Assembly: GCF_963169125.1 (NCBI RefSeq)
Contig: NC_084799.1
Span: 106,407,143 to 106,471,142, forward strand
Direction: 5' to 3'
Source of the DNA: Humulus lupulus
Taxonomy: Eukaryota; Streptophyta; Magnoliopsida; Rosales; Cannabaceae
Length of the DNA: 64,000 nt
Part shown: one piece after another, positions 9,791 to 19,732 of the stretch
Position numbering within the stretch: position 1 is the first letter of the stretch
Layout: each line of letters begins with the position of its first letter
Notes under the pieces: model-generated
What the model was told of the DNA's origin: nothing
Database searches by the model: none
Seen by the model: only the letters and a program-made list of their open reading frames with translations
Program-made: the position numbers and the translations under genes

Positions 9791-10613
9791 CACCTGCGCA
9801 AGTATCATCAATAAACAGTCCTTTTTAAAGGACTGGCTTGTATTAATTTTTACTTTTTACAAGTTTTGAATAAGGGTTAGCCATGTTATATGGCTAATCG
9901 CTTATAAGTGTAAGATCTTTTTAAGATCACTCGTAAAGACATGTTTAGTCCATTTTTAATACGAGAATTATAAGGGATTGTGCGCAGCCAGTCATTCTTG
10001 CCAAACCTTTGTAAAAAAATTTAAAAGTACTTGTTCATTACGTGTGTTATTTTGCTGTATTATAAGTGTTGCATTTCCTACCGAGCAGTAATGTTCGTAC
10101 AGGTCATGGCCAAGGCAAGTGACCAAGGACCTAAAGCTCCTCAGTCACTTGGGGGGCATATAAGGTACATCGATAGCAAAGCATACCAAGAGGTATGTAA
10201 ACTCATGAACAAAATGAGTGAAAGCATGCTACGGTACTTAGAGTATTTTTCAAAATTTATATTTTGTTACATCAAGCCAAAGTACTATGCTAAGTTCGGT
10301 CATGCGAACATATGTTATAATAAGCAGAAATATTATAATATCAAAAAAGCATTCTCTTACACCGCAAGCAGTACTGCTTGGATGTAATTGTTTAAAGTAA
10401 AATGAAAGTTTGCTGCCCATGCAGCAAAATTAAAAAAAAAATTAGTCTTTACATCATGACCCGTGGGTCGTGTAATCAAAGAAAAGAAAATGAATATAAA
10501 TTTCAAGAAGCAGGAGGATCTTGGTTAGCACTCTGGTCGACTACGTCCCCGGTGGCTTCTCCTCCCTCCTCTCCAGCAGCTGGCTGAATGCTTGGGGAAG
10601 TAGGGACTCTAGC
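9791..10613 (+). other. RT-A spacer between pol and the antisense gene
   Basis: No domain is seen. Short open frames (for example 10031-10387) are not convincing. The stretch holds the purine-rich TCACTTGGGGGGCAT at 10145-10159, which is repeated exactly at the equivalent place in RT-B (38732-38746). Confidence 0.6.
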
Positions 10614-13102
10614 TCATTCTTCTTTGGCAGCCAACCGAGCAGTGTAGCGGACTAACTCGGCATTCCTGGCGTCATCTAGGAGGTAGCTGAAGTCGGCACC
10701 TTGGTTGTGTTTCCAAAAATCATAGAAACACCGAAGTGTCGCGTTCTTGTACCTCTCCAAATCCTTAGCATTGGTGAGCTTGAGCTGATCCACCTGGCTT
10801 TTGAGAACAGCAATGGTCGTGTCCTTAGCGAGATGCCCCTCCCTAAGTTTCTTAACTTCACGCCATTGGATTTGGCTGGACTCCAAGTAGTCGTCCCTTT
10901 GCTTCCTCAAAGTTTCCTGAGAAGCTAGCTTCTCAACCAGTTCTGCTGCATCCCTCTGCTGGGTGACCACCTCCAACTCCCCGGCATGCCTAGCCTCCGT
11001 GGCCTTAAGCTCCTCTGCAACCTTCGCCCGGGACTGCTCGATACTAACAGTGGCGCGGGTGCGAGCAGCAGTCATTGTCAGCATGGCCTGCAGTCAAGGA
11101 ATAAAAGTTAGGCTATATTACAAGAAGGAAAGATAAAGGCCAAGAGAAAGAATACTTACACTGGCCACTTTGTTAAGAGCCCTGTTAAGGATCTGGTCAA
11201 CCCCCATGCTCTTAGCTTCAGCCATTGCCTCCCTGCAACGGTCATGCTTCAGAATATGAGCAAGGCGATCTTTAGCTGGTCGCAGGGAACGGCTAGAGAG
11301 TTTAGCCCCGGGGAGTACTGCTTGCGGGTCCTGTTCAATTTGGGCCACAGGCGAAGGGTTGGCAGCAGGGGTTGTCTCCTTTTCAGCAGGGGCAGGAGGT
11401 TGGGCAAAAGGTTGGCCAGTAGGCCCATCCTTGAAAGGATCAGCTGTTTGACCCTTCTTGGGAGAGGGTGCTTGGCTTGATTCGCCATCGTGCCTCCTAG
11501 TTGATTTCCTCCGTCGGGCCAGGGGGACCTCCTCTTCCTCCTGGGTCTGGTACAGATCGAAAACATTGGGGGAAGCCATCCCTGTAGATAAAGAAAAGAC
11601 ATGCAGATAGTAAGACAAAGGTAGATAAAAAATCATGGCAAATCAGAAAAGAGGTCACAAAGTTTAATACCCGAGCTACAACTACTTGTCGCTACACTAC
11701 TGACTCTATTAGTCATACACTCACTATTTGGCACGAAGAAGTCTGGCCCTAGATTTGGAGTATACGTAAAATTTCCATCCCCGTCAACACAAGTGATAGG
11801 GAATTGGCAAGCTATTTAAAAGCAGAATAACAGTACTGTTTTCATCTGAAGACTCATCCAAGTCTATGACGGGCTCTGTTGCCTTTTGTTTCCCCTTCCC
11901 TTGGGGCGCAGAAGGCCTCTCTGCTGAAGGGTCGCCAGTGGGTTCCCTGATCGTAACCCTCGTTGGCCTCCTTCGGGGAGGAGACGCTGGGGGTTGCTGC
12001 TCAGGATCCCCCTCGCCAGTGGCATTTTCCACCACGGGTCTTCTTGTTTCATGGTGAGGATCCAGGAGGCCAGATAGCCTCAAATTTTCATCAGTGATCA
12101 GGGACTTAACGCTTTTTTCAGCGTCTGCCATCCTGGCCAGTGCGTTGGACCTCAACACCATGTTTGGTGTTGGGTTCGGGCATAACCATGGTCTTGAAAG
12201 GCACAATATATTTTAGAGAAGTGTAGAAGAACCTACGAAGGAAAAGTAGCGACTAGTGAAAAGTGACATTTACCTCCTCGAGCGAAGGCCAAGTTGTTCG
12301 TAGTCATGTCTGGCGTGAGGAAATACTCTTGGTTGTACTTCCCCATGTTGGAGATATGAGTGGTGTCACTCAGGAACGTTCCGTTTGATTCCTGGTGACA
12401 AAGATGAAAAAATCCCATCCCGTATTGTTGAGGGTTGGACTTAAGGTCAAAGAGGAAGTTGACCTCGTGGGGAATGGGTTATGGCCACTTTTTGAGTTTA
12501 TAAAGGATATAGAGTGCAACCAGCATTCTATATCCGTTTGGGGTAATTTGGAATGGGGCAACACCGAAGTAGTCGGCCATCCCCTGGTAGAATGGATGTA
12601 GAGGGAGGATAGCCCCCACCTCTATGTGATACCTGGACCAAGCGCTATAGACGCCCCCAGGCAAGTTAGCTCTTTGGTCAGCAGCAGGGATTTTAAGATT
12701 AACCCCGGTAAGAGGATACTTCCTAAGGTAATTGGCAAGCATCTGAGCAGTCACCTGGTTGGTAGGAGAAAGATACCATTCGACATCAGGAAGGTTTTGA
12801 TATCAAGGGCGAGCCTTGACTTGAATGCGAGGGTCCGGGGCAGCATTTTCTCGACCATTCGTATAGGGAATCCTAGCCTGCGAATCAGGCTGGGCAGGTG
12901 AATTTGGATGGTTTTCGGGGTTTGGTTTTTTCTTGCCTGGGGATTTAGAACGGGCCGTTTGAGGTGGTGATGGTTGAGGTCTAGAAGAAGTTCTTGAAAA
13001 CGGAATCTCGCTAACACGCTGGGCTGGCTGTTCTTCGCCTTCAAGCAGTTGTGCAAGAAGATCGTCGTCGATTGGCCGTTCACCTCCCCACAAATCTAGC
13101 AT
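10614..13102 (-). pseudogene. RT-A antisense gene: spliced ORF with PF04195-like domain and coiled coil
   Basis: Read on the minus strand, a coding exon runs from ATG at 13102 (just after an acceptor CAG at 13113-13111) to a donor at 12273. It starts with an acidic, Pro/Ser/Lys-rich segment, then has LPLHPFYQGMADYFGVAPF and QITPNGYRMLVALYILYK. This matches the 'putative gypsy type transposon' family (PF04195-like) as I recall it. It continues with GFFHLCHQE to MTTNNLAFARGG. Further exons: about 12206-11800 (LITDENLRLSGLLD, then Pro/Arg-rich with an acidic DLDESSDE), 11582-11160 (donor GTAAGT) and 11087-10614 (Glu/Lys/Gln-rich coiled coil ending AARLAAKEE, TGA at 10616-10614). I see in-frame stops at 12805-12803 and near 12477. 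The function is unknown. The protein is not a proven transposase; its home is Tat retrotransposons. Confidence 0.78.
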
Positions 13103-13110
13103 TAAAATCT

Positions 13111-13736
13111 GCAAACAGAAGAATGGGGAGGTGAGGATGAAGAATTTTGAAAGTTTTTTAGAATAACGTTGGTCGAGTATAAAAGTTAAGCTTTTATACA
13201 GCAGCATTCTAACAAAAAACTAACCCTTTCGCACGAACAGTTTGAAAAATAGATCAAAAGTGAAAGCGAAAAGTTTTTGAAAAAGCTTTTTCAACTCCTT
13301 TTAGGGTGGGAAAAACTTGATTTTTTAACTGGCATAAAAATCTAATTTTTACTTCGGTTTTACGTCCTAAAGTCATGATCTCAACTATCAAACTAACTCG
13401 TAACTCCTTAATGGCAAAGAAATATCATCCTATACAGCATCACCCATTAAACCCCCTACTGTCATGCATCTCAACCCAGAAACATAAAAACTTAACAGTC
13501 AATCTCCAGAGGCATGCATGGCAAAAGTAAAAAGCACAGAAGTTCTGAGACTTACCAGAGAGAAGATTGTGGAGGTTTAAAAGAGTTTCGAGCGTCGACG
13601 AACTGACAGGCTGAATCTTGAAATGCTGGAAGACAATCTTCAGAAGAGAATGGAGGCTCTGATTTTAGGGTTTCTTGAAGAAGGAATGACTTGCGTAAAA
13701 AGGAAAAGAAAACTCTGGGAAGCCTATATATATTTT
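13111..13736 (-). promoter_or_regulatory. Promoter, 5' UTR exon and 5' UTR intron of the RT-A antisense gene
   Basis: On the minus strand a TATA box (ATATATATA, 13733-13725) lies about 170 bases before a consensus donor (CTCTG|GTAAGT, GT at 13555). The matching acceptor (TTTGCAG) ends at 13111, eight bases before the ATG at 13102. This gives a 5' UTR intron of about 445 bases. The same arrangement is found in RT-B at 45220-44606. The start of transcription is inferred, not seen. Confidence 0.6.
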
Positions 13737-13954
13737 TTCCGTAGCATGAAAGAGGGAGTAATCATCAGTTCCTCTTTTTCGAAGCATTGGGAAGGGTGAT
13801 AGCCGTTGAAAGGTTGCTTGGGAACCGAAAAGCCGTGATTGGACAAGGGTAGGTTACTTTTCCCAAGGTGGCACGAACTACTCTGACAGGTCTGGTGGGG
13901 TAATCGAAGGGTCGTTTCCTTAAAGTTTATTTATTGTTGGTCGTAATAAATAAA

Positions 13955-13967
13955 CTTAGGGGGAAAA
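13955..13967 (+). promoter_or_regulatory. Polypurine tract of RT-A
   Basis: The sequence cttagggggaaaa lies directly before the LTR start TGTTATCC. It is the expected primer site for plus-strand DNA synthesis and is nearly the same as the tract of RT-B (cttaggggtaaa). Confidence 0.85.
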
Positions 13968-14573
13968 TGTTATCCAAAAAATAGACACGGATGATGTGGC
14001 AGGTTATTTCTGAACACGTGGCTGACACCTGGCAGAGTTCTGTAGAGTATCGACCAGTAAGATATTCTAAGCATAACGTTTGAGTTTATCTTACGACCAG
14101 CCTGGTCGTACACTCCGCATATTTCAAAATAATTCTATAAAGATCATAGTCAATCCCGAGATTGTCTCCAATAATTCCTGATTATCTGATTAATTAAGAG
14201 AGAATATCTGTAACAAATTAATGCAATCCTCCTTGAACCTATAAATAGTGAAAGATAGTTCAAGGAGGGGACTTTTTGGCTTTTTGATTACTTGAGAGTA
14301 TTAATTTGCGAGAGAATTAGAGCTAAGGGATTGCGATATATTGTTTGTTCTTGAAAGGTCAGTGAAACTCAAATAACCCTAGTTCTTTGATCACCCCTTC
14401 GAGAACTAATATCAATAATAGCTCAAGTGGACGTAGGTTATTACCGGTTTCTGGGGCCAAACCACTATAAATTCTTGTGTGCTTTATTGTTTTTGTCATT
14501 ATATTCATTCCAACATATATGTCCACATCAAGCATTTTGACTCCGTGTCAGTTGACCAAAATCTGGGTCAACA
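13968..14573 (+). repeat. 3' LTR of RT-A
   Basis: The LTR starts TGTTATCC after the polypurine tract and ends gggtcaaca, 606 bases. A TATA box (tataaata) is at 14239-14246, so U3 is about 270 bases. The right neighbour is family X LTR sequence starting gatac, the expected target duplication. No second copy of this LTR is in the window. Confidence 0.85.
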
Positions 14574-16138
14574 GATACTATCGTTCTATATGCAATCTTT
14601 GTCTCAATGGCTACAGAATATTTAACTCTCCCCTCTTGGATCTCGAATTAAAATCATAAATTATACAATAAATTGTAAGCATTAAACACAAACAAGTAGA
14701 GATTAATAATAGAAGAAGAAGAATAAAATTGCACTTAATTGAAAATCAACAAGATCCAAAGTGACTACATTAAACCCTAGATAAAAATATTTAGTTCATG
14801 GAAAACAAAGCTAACACCGTACAAATAAATTTTATCATCTTTAATGTCCAAAACTCAAAAAGAAATTAGAGAAGAAAAATGCAAAAAATAAGCTTAGCCG
14901 TCAAGAATGCTCTGAAAATTCGCAATTAAAAAACTTAATTCTCCTTAATTAAAAACCTAATTTCTAATGTTTTAAACCTAAATAACATTTTTTTTCTCTC
15001 TTTAGGGAGGCGCACTGCGAGATTGAAATTTCCATGCCATGGCCCGTGTCTTCAAAATGCCCAGGAGGTTCGCGCCTCCTGCTTCAAGTGTCGCGGCCCA
15101 TATGAGTCCATGTCGCGGTCCGTGTGAATGCCCAGTTTTTCTTTGCTCTCTTCCACTCGTCATGCCGCGACCCTAATTCATGGAATATTTTGCATAGTTT
15201 CTGACTTTGCTAGAGTCGTGACTCTTAACCCAATGCCGCAACTATAATTCTATTTTTCTCAAAACTTGACCATTTAGAATCTTTCCTTCATCAACTTCAT
15301 CAAAAACCAATAGAGATTAAGAATAGAAGAAGAAGAATAAAATTGCACTTAATAGAAAATCAACAAGATCCAAAGTGACTACATTAAACCCTAGATAAAA
15401 ATATTTAGTTCATGGCAAACAAAGCTAACACCATAAAAATAAATGTTATCATCTTTAATGTCCAAAATTTAAAAAGAAATTAATAAGGAAAATGCAGAAA
15501 ATAAGCTTAGCCGTCAAGAATGCTTTGAAAATTTTCAATTAAGAACCCTAATTCTCCTTTATTAAAAACTAAATCTCTAATGTTTTAAACCTAAATAACA
15601 TTTTTTTCTCTCTTCAGGGAGGCGCGCCACGGCATTGACATTTCCATGGCACGACCCGTGTCTTCAAAATGCCCAGGATGTTCGCGCCTCCTGCTTCAAG
15701 TGTCGCGAGCCTTATGAGTCCATGCCGCAGTCCGTGTGAATGCCCAGTTTTTCTTTGCTCTCTGCCACTCGTCATGTCGCGACCCTAAAGAGCATGCCAC
15801 GACCCTAATTCATGCCAGGTTTTGAAAAGTTTCTGACTTTGCTAGAGCCGCAACCCTTAAGCCCATGTCGCGACTCTAATTCTATTTTTCTCAAAACTTG
15901 ACCATTTTGAATCTTTCCTTCATCAACTTCATCAAAAAATTCTTCTTCATGTCAATTTGACTCAAACAACCACCAAAACCTCCATTTTTTCACCATTTCT
16001 TCTTCTTTCTCTATTTAACTCATGATTCATAGCGTCGGCCTACAACAAAGACAAACAAAAGCGTAATCTTGTACAAAACAAACAAAAAGACTCAAGATTA
16101 CCACAAAAACACATTCTAAAACGACACTAAAATGGAAA
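14574..16138 (-). mobile_element. LTR of family X, minus orientation, split by RT-A
   Basis: This is the reverse complement of the LTR at 30194-31567 and is also similar to 38772-40179. Its 3' part (in LTR orientation) was separated by the insertion of RT-A and lies outside the window. At its right edge the last few bases of the LTR start (TGATAACTC) are missing: it stops at actaaaatgg and joins an LTR of family B. It contains a tandem duplication and no coding region. Confidence 0.8.
14697..15950. repeat. 614-base tandem duplication inside the family X LTR
   Basis: The segment starting tagagattaa at 14697 starts again at 15311 and is similar all the way to about 15950. Both copies include the GC-rich part with tcgcggcc/tcgcgacc motifs. 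The other two X LTRs in the window have one copy only, so the duplication arose in this LTR. Confidence 0.85.
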
Positions 16139-16989
16139 GAACACAAGGTTTTACGTGGTTAAGGCTATAAAATAGCCCTAGTCCACGAGTCTCTAGTATT
16201 TAGTGAGCTTGAAGCTTGTAGTATCAAGTTTCAATGGTGATTCTCAGACAATGTATATATTGCACTGAGTTTATAGTTTCTCTCTCTAAAAAACAGAACC
16301 CTTTACAAGGAGATACCCCAACCCTATTTATAGAGGCTGGGGTCATTAATGTTAATCATATCTCATTAATATCAGGGTATTAATGTTAAGTTAATACAAA
16401 AATGGCGGTGCTAACATAAAGACTATGGCCCACGCGAATTCTACGGGGCCCATTGCAGAAAGTCACACACCAACTTTATGGGGAACATATCTGTGACTGT
16501 TAGGGTGTGACGCATATTTGCCCATGTCAATCGGCATTTTTTTTAATGCCAATTCTCGAGTGTACGAGCTCGAGACTAGTAATCGAGGATCACCAAAAGT
16601 TGTCAGATGATCTTCTCGAGGCCTACACCTACAGCGATTGACACTTGACATCAATTCTAGGCCTGAGGACCGGAGTCCTCGACTTGGAGAATGGCCGAGT
16701 GAGAAGGGCCCTTCGGGGCGTGACCTCGCCTAGAGACATCCTTTCCCCGAGGGAAGACCTTGGGGCATGGCCTCACCTGGAGGTATCCATGCTTCAGAAA
16801 CTGGATCGGAACGTGGTCTCACTTGAGACATCCTCGCCTGAGAGAAGGCTCGAGGCATGGCCTTACCTGGAGACATCCCCGACTCGGCCGGACTGGACTA
16901 CATCAAGAAACTAGCACCACGAGAGCTTCATGGTCTATCACTAATTACTCTTAATTTCCACGTGTTGAATGACGAAAACATAGATAACA
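16139..16989 (-). repeat. LTR of family B, minus orientation, last ~60 bases missing
   Basis: The reverse complement starts TGTTATCTATGTTTTCG at 16989 and follows the RT-B 3' LTR (45584-46497) to about position 855 of 914. It includes the ~47-base U3 repeats and the TATA region (ctataaataggg). Its left edge joins the family X LTR within ggaaagaacac. Its right neighbour, read in LTR orientation, ends ggtaatgg. The same five bases aatgg follow the 3' LTR of RT-B at 46498, which makes this a candidate for the displaced, inverted start of RT-B. Confidence 0.8.
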
Positions 16990-18378
16990 CCATTACCTTC
17001 CTTGGTAGATATCAAGGACTCAAAAAATAAAATTAGCCACCACTTTTGATTAACCTAGGGTTTCGAAACCCACATCAAGAAAGAGAAGAAAATCAACAAA
17101 TATGTTCTTAGATTTATGAAGGAGAAGAAAAAAGATACAAGAATCATCATGACTATGAGTTACCCCCTAGGGATTTTTGAATTCCCTCTTCTTCTTCTTC
17201 CTTGTTCCTTTCTTCACCTCCCCTCTCTCTCTTTCTCTCTTTCTTTCTTCCTTTCTCTCCTTCTCTCTCTAGCTCACACGAATTCTCCTCTCCTTCTCTG
17301 TCTAAAAATCAGCAGCCATGTCCCAAATGAGCCTTCAAGCTCTTTCTTATTTTCTATTTAAATGCCCTAATCACCAAAACCTAGATAAGGAAAAGGTAAT
17401 TATCATTTTCCATTATTTTTCCTAAATAAAAAATAAAATCAAATAATAATTGTACTCAGCCAATCAATCCCTTTGACAATTGACATCACACTAACTTCTT
17501 TCTTTCCTTCCTTGGCACACCACACTAATAAGGAAAAGTCTAATTTTCGTAGTTCTAGGGTCGTGCTACTTGGGACTCGAATTTGACCCTTATTTGTTGA
17601 ATTTTAGGAAAAATTCTATTTGACAAAAGTTGTATATAATTTAATTATCTTTTTAACAGTACTAAGTTTGTCTAAATCTAATATACACAACTCAAGTTAT
17701 GATTGTTTTACTAAGGCTGGGTCCAGGGTTACGGGAACTAAAAAAAATGGCAACTCTATTCTTACCATTTGTTTCTCATTTCTCACTTGTGTGACACAAG
17801 CCTTCTAGGGGGTGTTTGTTTTAAGTAGTTGAGTTAAAGGGACTTAGGATGGAGGTAATATTAAACTCTTGTGTACAAAAGGGTTCACTTTACCCTTAAA
17901 ATATATGTGGGGCTCACACAAATTATTAACTTTACCCCCTTCAAATTTGAACAAAACATAAGAAGGGATTTAGATTCTCATTCCCACATTTACTTTACCC
18001 CATACCAAACACCCCCTAGAGTTTTCCCTCTTTATTTCTCCCATTATTTCCCTTTGTTAATTAAATAATAATAAAAAAATAATTAATAAATAAAAAACAA
18101 TCTAGAATAATACATGAGAATAACTATTGCAGGTTGACCATGCAATCATGCACATGCACACACACTAGCGCTAAGGTGTATTTCTACTAACCATGCACCT
18201 TGGTACACACAACCAAAACTTAAGAGCTTCACATTTAAAAATTAACTAAATAAATCAATTAAAAAAATAAAATCACATATTTTCTACCAAACAATTTAAA
18301 TCCAACTAACACTTAACAATTATTAATTCAAATAAAGCACAAAATTTATGTAAATAAATAAAAAAAAATGGTGCGCTA
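16990..18378 (-). repeat. 5' part of a family T (Tekay-like) LTR, minus orientation
   Basis: The reverse complement starts TGTAGCGC at 18378 and matches the first ~1140 bases of the T1 3' LTR (55718 onward), including the GT-rich pollen-like 'caaggtgcatggttagtag' stretch and the polypyrimidine run. It carries a ~208-base MITE that the other copy lacks. It is cut at 16989 by the family B LTR. No PBS or coding region is attached. It probably is the displaced first part of the T1 5' LTR. Confidence 0.78.
17808..18015. mobile_element. Tourist-like MITE (~208 bp) with an empty site elsewhere in the window
   Basis: The ends are inverted: GGGGGTGTTTG at the left and CAAACACCCC at the right, flanked by cta on both sides. 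The homologous place in the T1 3' LTR (about 56083, reading ccttctagag on the minus strand) is uninterrupted and has cta once, so the insertion and its short target duplication are directly visible. The TIR form and 3-bp duplication fit PIF/Harbinger (Tourist); a TA-targeting family is the alternative. No coding capacity. Confidence 0.75.
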
Positions 18379-18778
18379 CACTCACTGACCACACTATTAA
18401 TGTTATCCCTAATTTTCTCATTTGTTTATTTAATTAATAGTTAAGACAATATATTTATCCCAAAACAAATATCAGTTAATTCAAAATTAAATTTATCTTA
18501 AAATATTAGTTTTAAATAAATAAATAAATATCTTATTCTAAATAAGATAATTAGTAATCTCTCTTTATACATTAATCCAAACAAGATTAATATTTATTTT
18601 AACCTATAGTTTTTTAATAAAAACTATATAGTTAAATAATTAATTAATTCATAATTAATCAATTGCCTATAATTATCACATAATTATTTCTTTGTCCTGA
18701 AAAATTAATTCCTTTACAATTAAGTCATTCTCTCTACAAATCTTTCTTTTGACATCCACACTCTTGATAGTGCAGGAG
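18379..18778. other. Very AT-rich segment, unassigned
   Basis: The segment lies between the start of the inverted T LTR and the first recognisable part of element X. It has runs such as aaataaataaataaat and no open frame or repeat match to the rest of the window. It may be original flanking DNA of T1, carried in the inversion. Confidence 0.4.
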
Positions 18779-19732
18779 TTCGAAGGGAAGGCACCATCCG
18801 GCTAAAAGACATAAAAGATAGGCATTCCTATGTTTTAACTTTTATTTATTTTATGCTTTAAGTTTAATTAGAACAATTTGAGTTTTAAGTTTTAATTTTT
18901 ACTTGTAATATTTATTTTGTTTAAGTTTCAATTAGGTTGTATTTAGGATTCGTAAAAATCTTGAAAAGAAAACTCTATATTGAAAGAAAAATTTGTGTGG
19001 AGGCCAAGTCGTGACTTACTTTGGCTAAGTCGCAACTTCTGAGAATGTCAGGATCAAAGGAAAGGAATGGGGGCATTAGTGTTGCAGTTGCAGCATGAGG
19101 CGAAGTCAGAGACGGGTCCAATCTCAAGGGACAAAACGGGTCGCGGCATGGCGTTTAAGAGCCGTGGCTTCCAGAAATTATTTTAGAGGCGGATCATAGC
19201 ATGTACACTAGAGAGCCGCGGCGCCTGGGTTCGAAGGGAAGGCATAATTAGAGGTGGGTCGCGGCATGGGTCTGTTTAAGCTGCGGCGCACCCCAATATC
19301 AGCCTATAAACCAACCCCAACCCTTATTTTTCCCACATAATTCCAAAATCACTTTCTCTCTCTACTAAATTTTCTCTCACTCTTTCATCTCCTTTCTCTC
19401 ACCCATTTTCTAATCCTATTATCATCCTTAAGCTCTTCAAAAATCCAACACCCACTTTACAAGATCTTCAATTCCAACATCCAATCCCAATTTCTCACAA
19501 ACCCTAACCTTCATTCCATCAACCAAGCCCAAAAATTCATCACATCATTTGAAGAACGAAGGAGGAAGTTTGGGGGGAAGATCTTCAGGGGTTCTAGACT
19601 TCTACAGACAAGTAAGTTGTATTTTCATTCAATTTCATTAGCACTTCTGTTGTGTGTAATTTTGGGACCTAAAATTTTAAGAGGAGGTGCTGCCCAAATT
19701 TTCTTAAAACCTTAAGATACAATTTTTTAGAT
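18779..19732 (+). other. Element X leader before the ORF, with putative intron
   Basis: A GC-richer stretch with repeated gtcgcggcatgg/gccgcggcgc motifs (19010-19290) is followed by a possible TATA box (tataaacc, about 19302), a pyrimidine-rich leader, a donor (agacaa|gtaagttg, about 19612) and an acceptor (ttttttag, 19730) three bases before the ATG. This resembles the internal promoter and 5' UTR intron of an independently transcribed ORF. Inference from layout only. Confidence 0.5.

Larger units (their letters stand above)
7107..14573 (+). mobile_element. RT-A: Tat-lineage Ty3/gypsy LTR retrotransposon, right part
   Basis: Order: reverse transcriptase (cut at its left by the CACTA element), RNase H, a second RNase H of the Tat type, integrase, a spacer, an antisense gene, a polypurine tract and a 3' LTR ending at 14573. 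Two RNase H domains and an antisense ORF behind pol are marks of the Tat clade. The 5' LTR, gag, protease and the first part of RT lie beyond the CACTA element, outside the window. The element is inserted in an LTR of family X; gatac at 14574-14578 is the expected right copy of its 5-bp target duplication. Pol stays in one frame from 7109 to 9790 with about eight premature stops and no visible frameshift, so it has decayed mainly by point mutation. Confidence 0.88.

Noticed and set aside
10614..13102. Calling the antisense gene a transposase
   Set aside because: The family name suggests it, but no catalytic motif is seen and its place in Tat retrotransposons points to another, unknown role.
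13968..14573. An RT-A 5' LTR elsewhere in the window
   Set aside because: No second copy of TGTTATCCAAAAAATAGAC was found; the 5' part of RT-A is outside the window.
17116..17361. Secretory peptide-like open frame (Leu/Ser-rich)
   Set aside because: It comes from a polypyrimidine run in a T LTR; the other T LTR has the same run (56522-56743, minus) without a kept frame.
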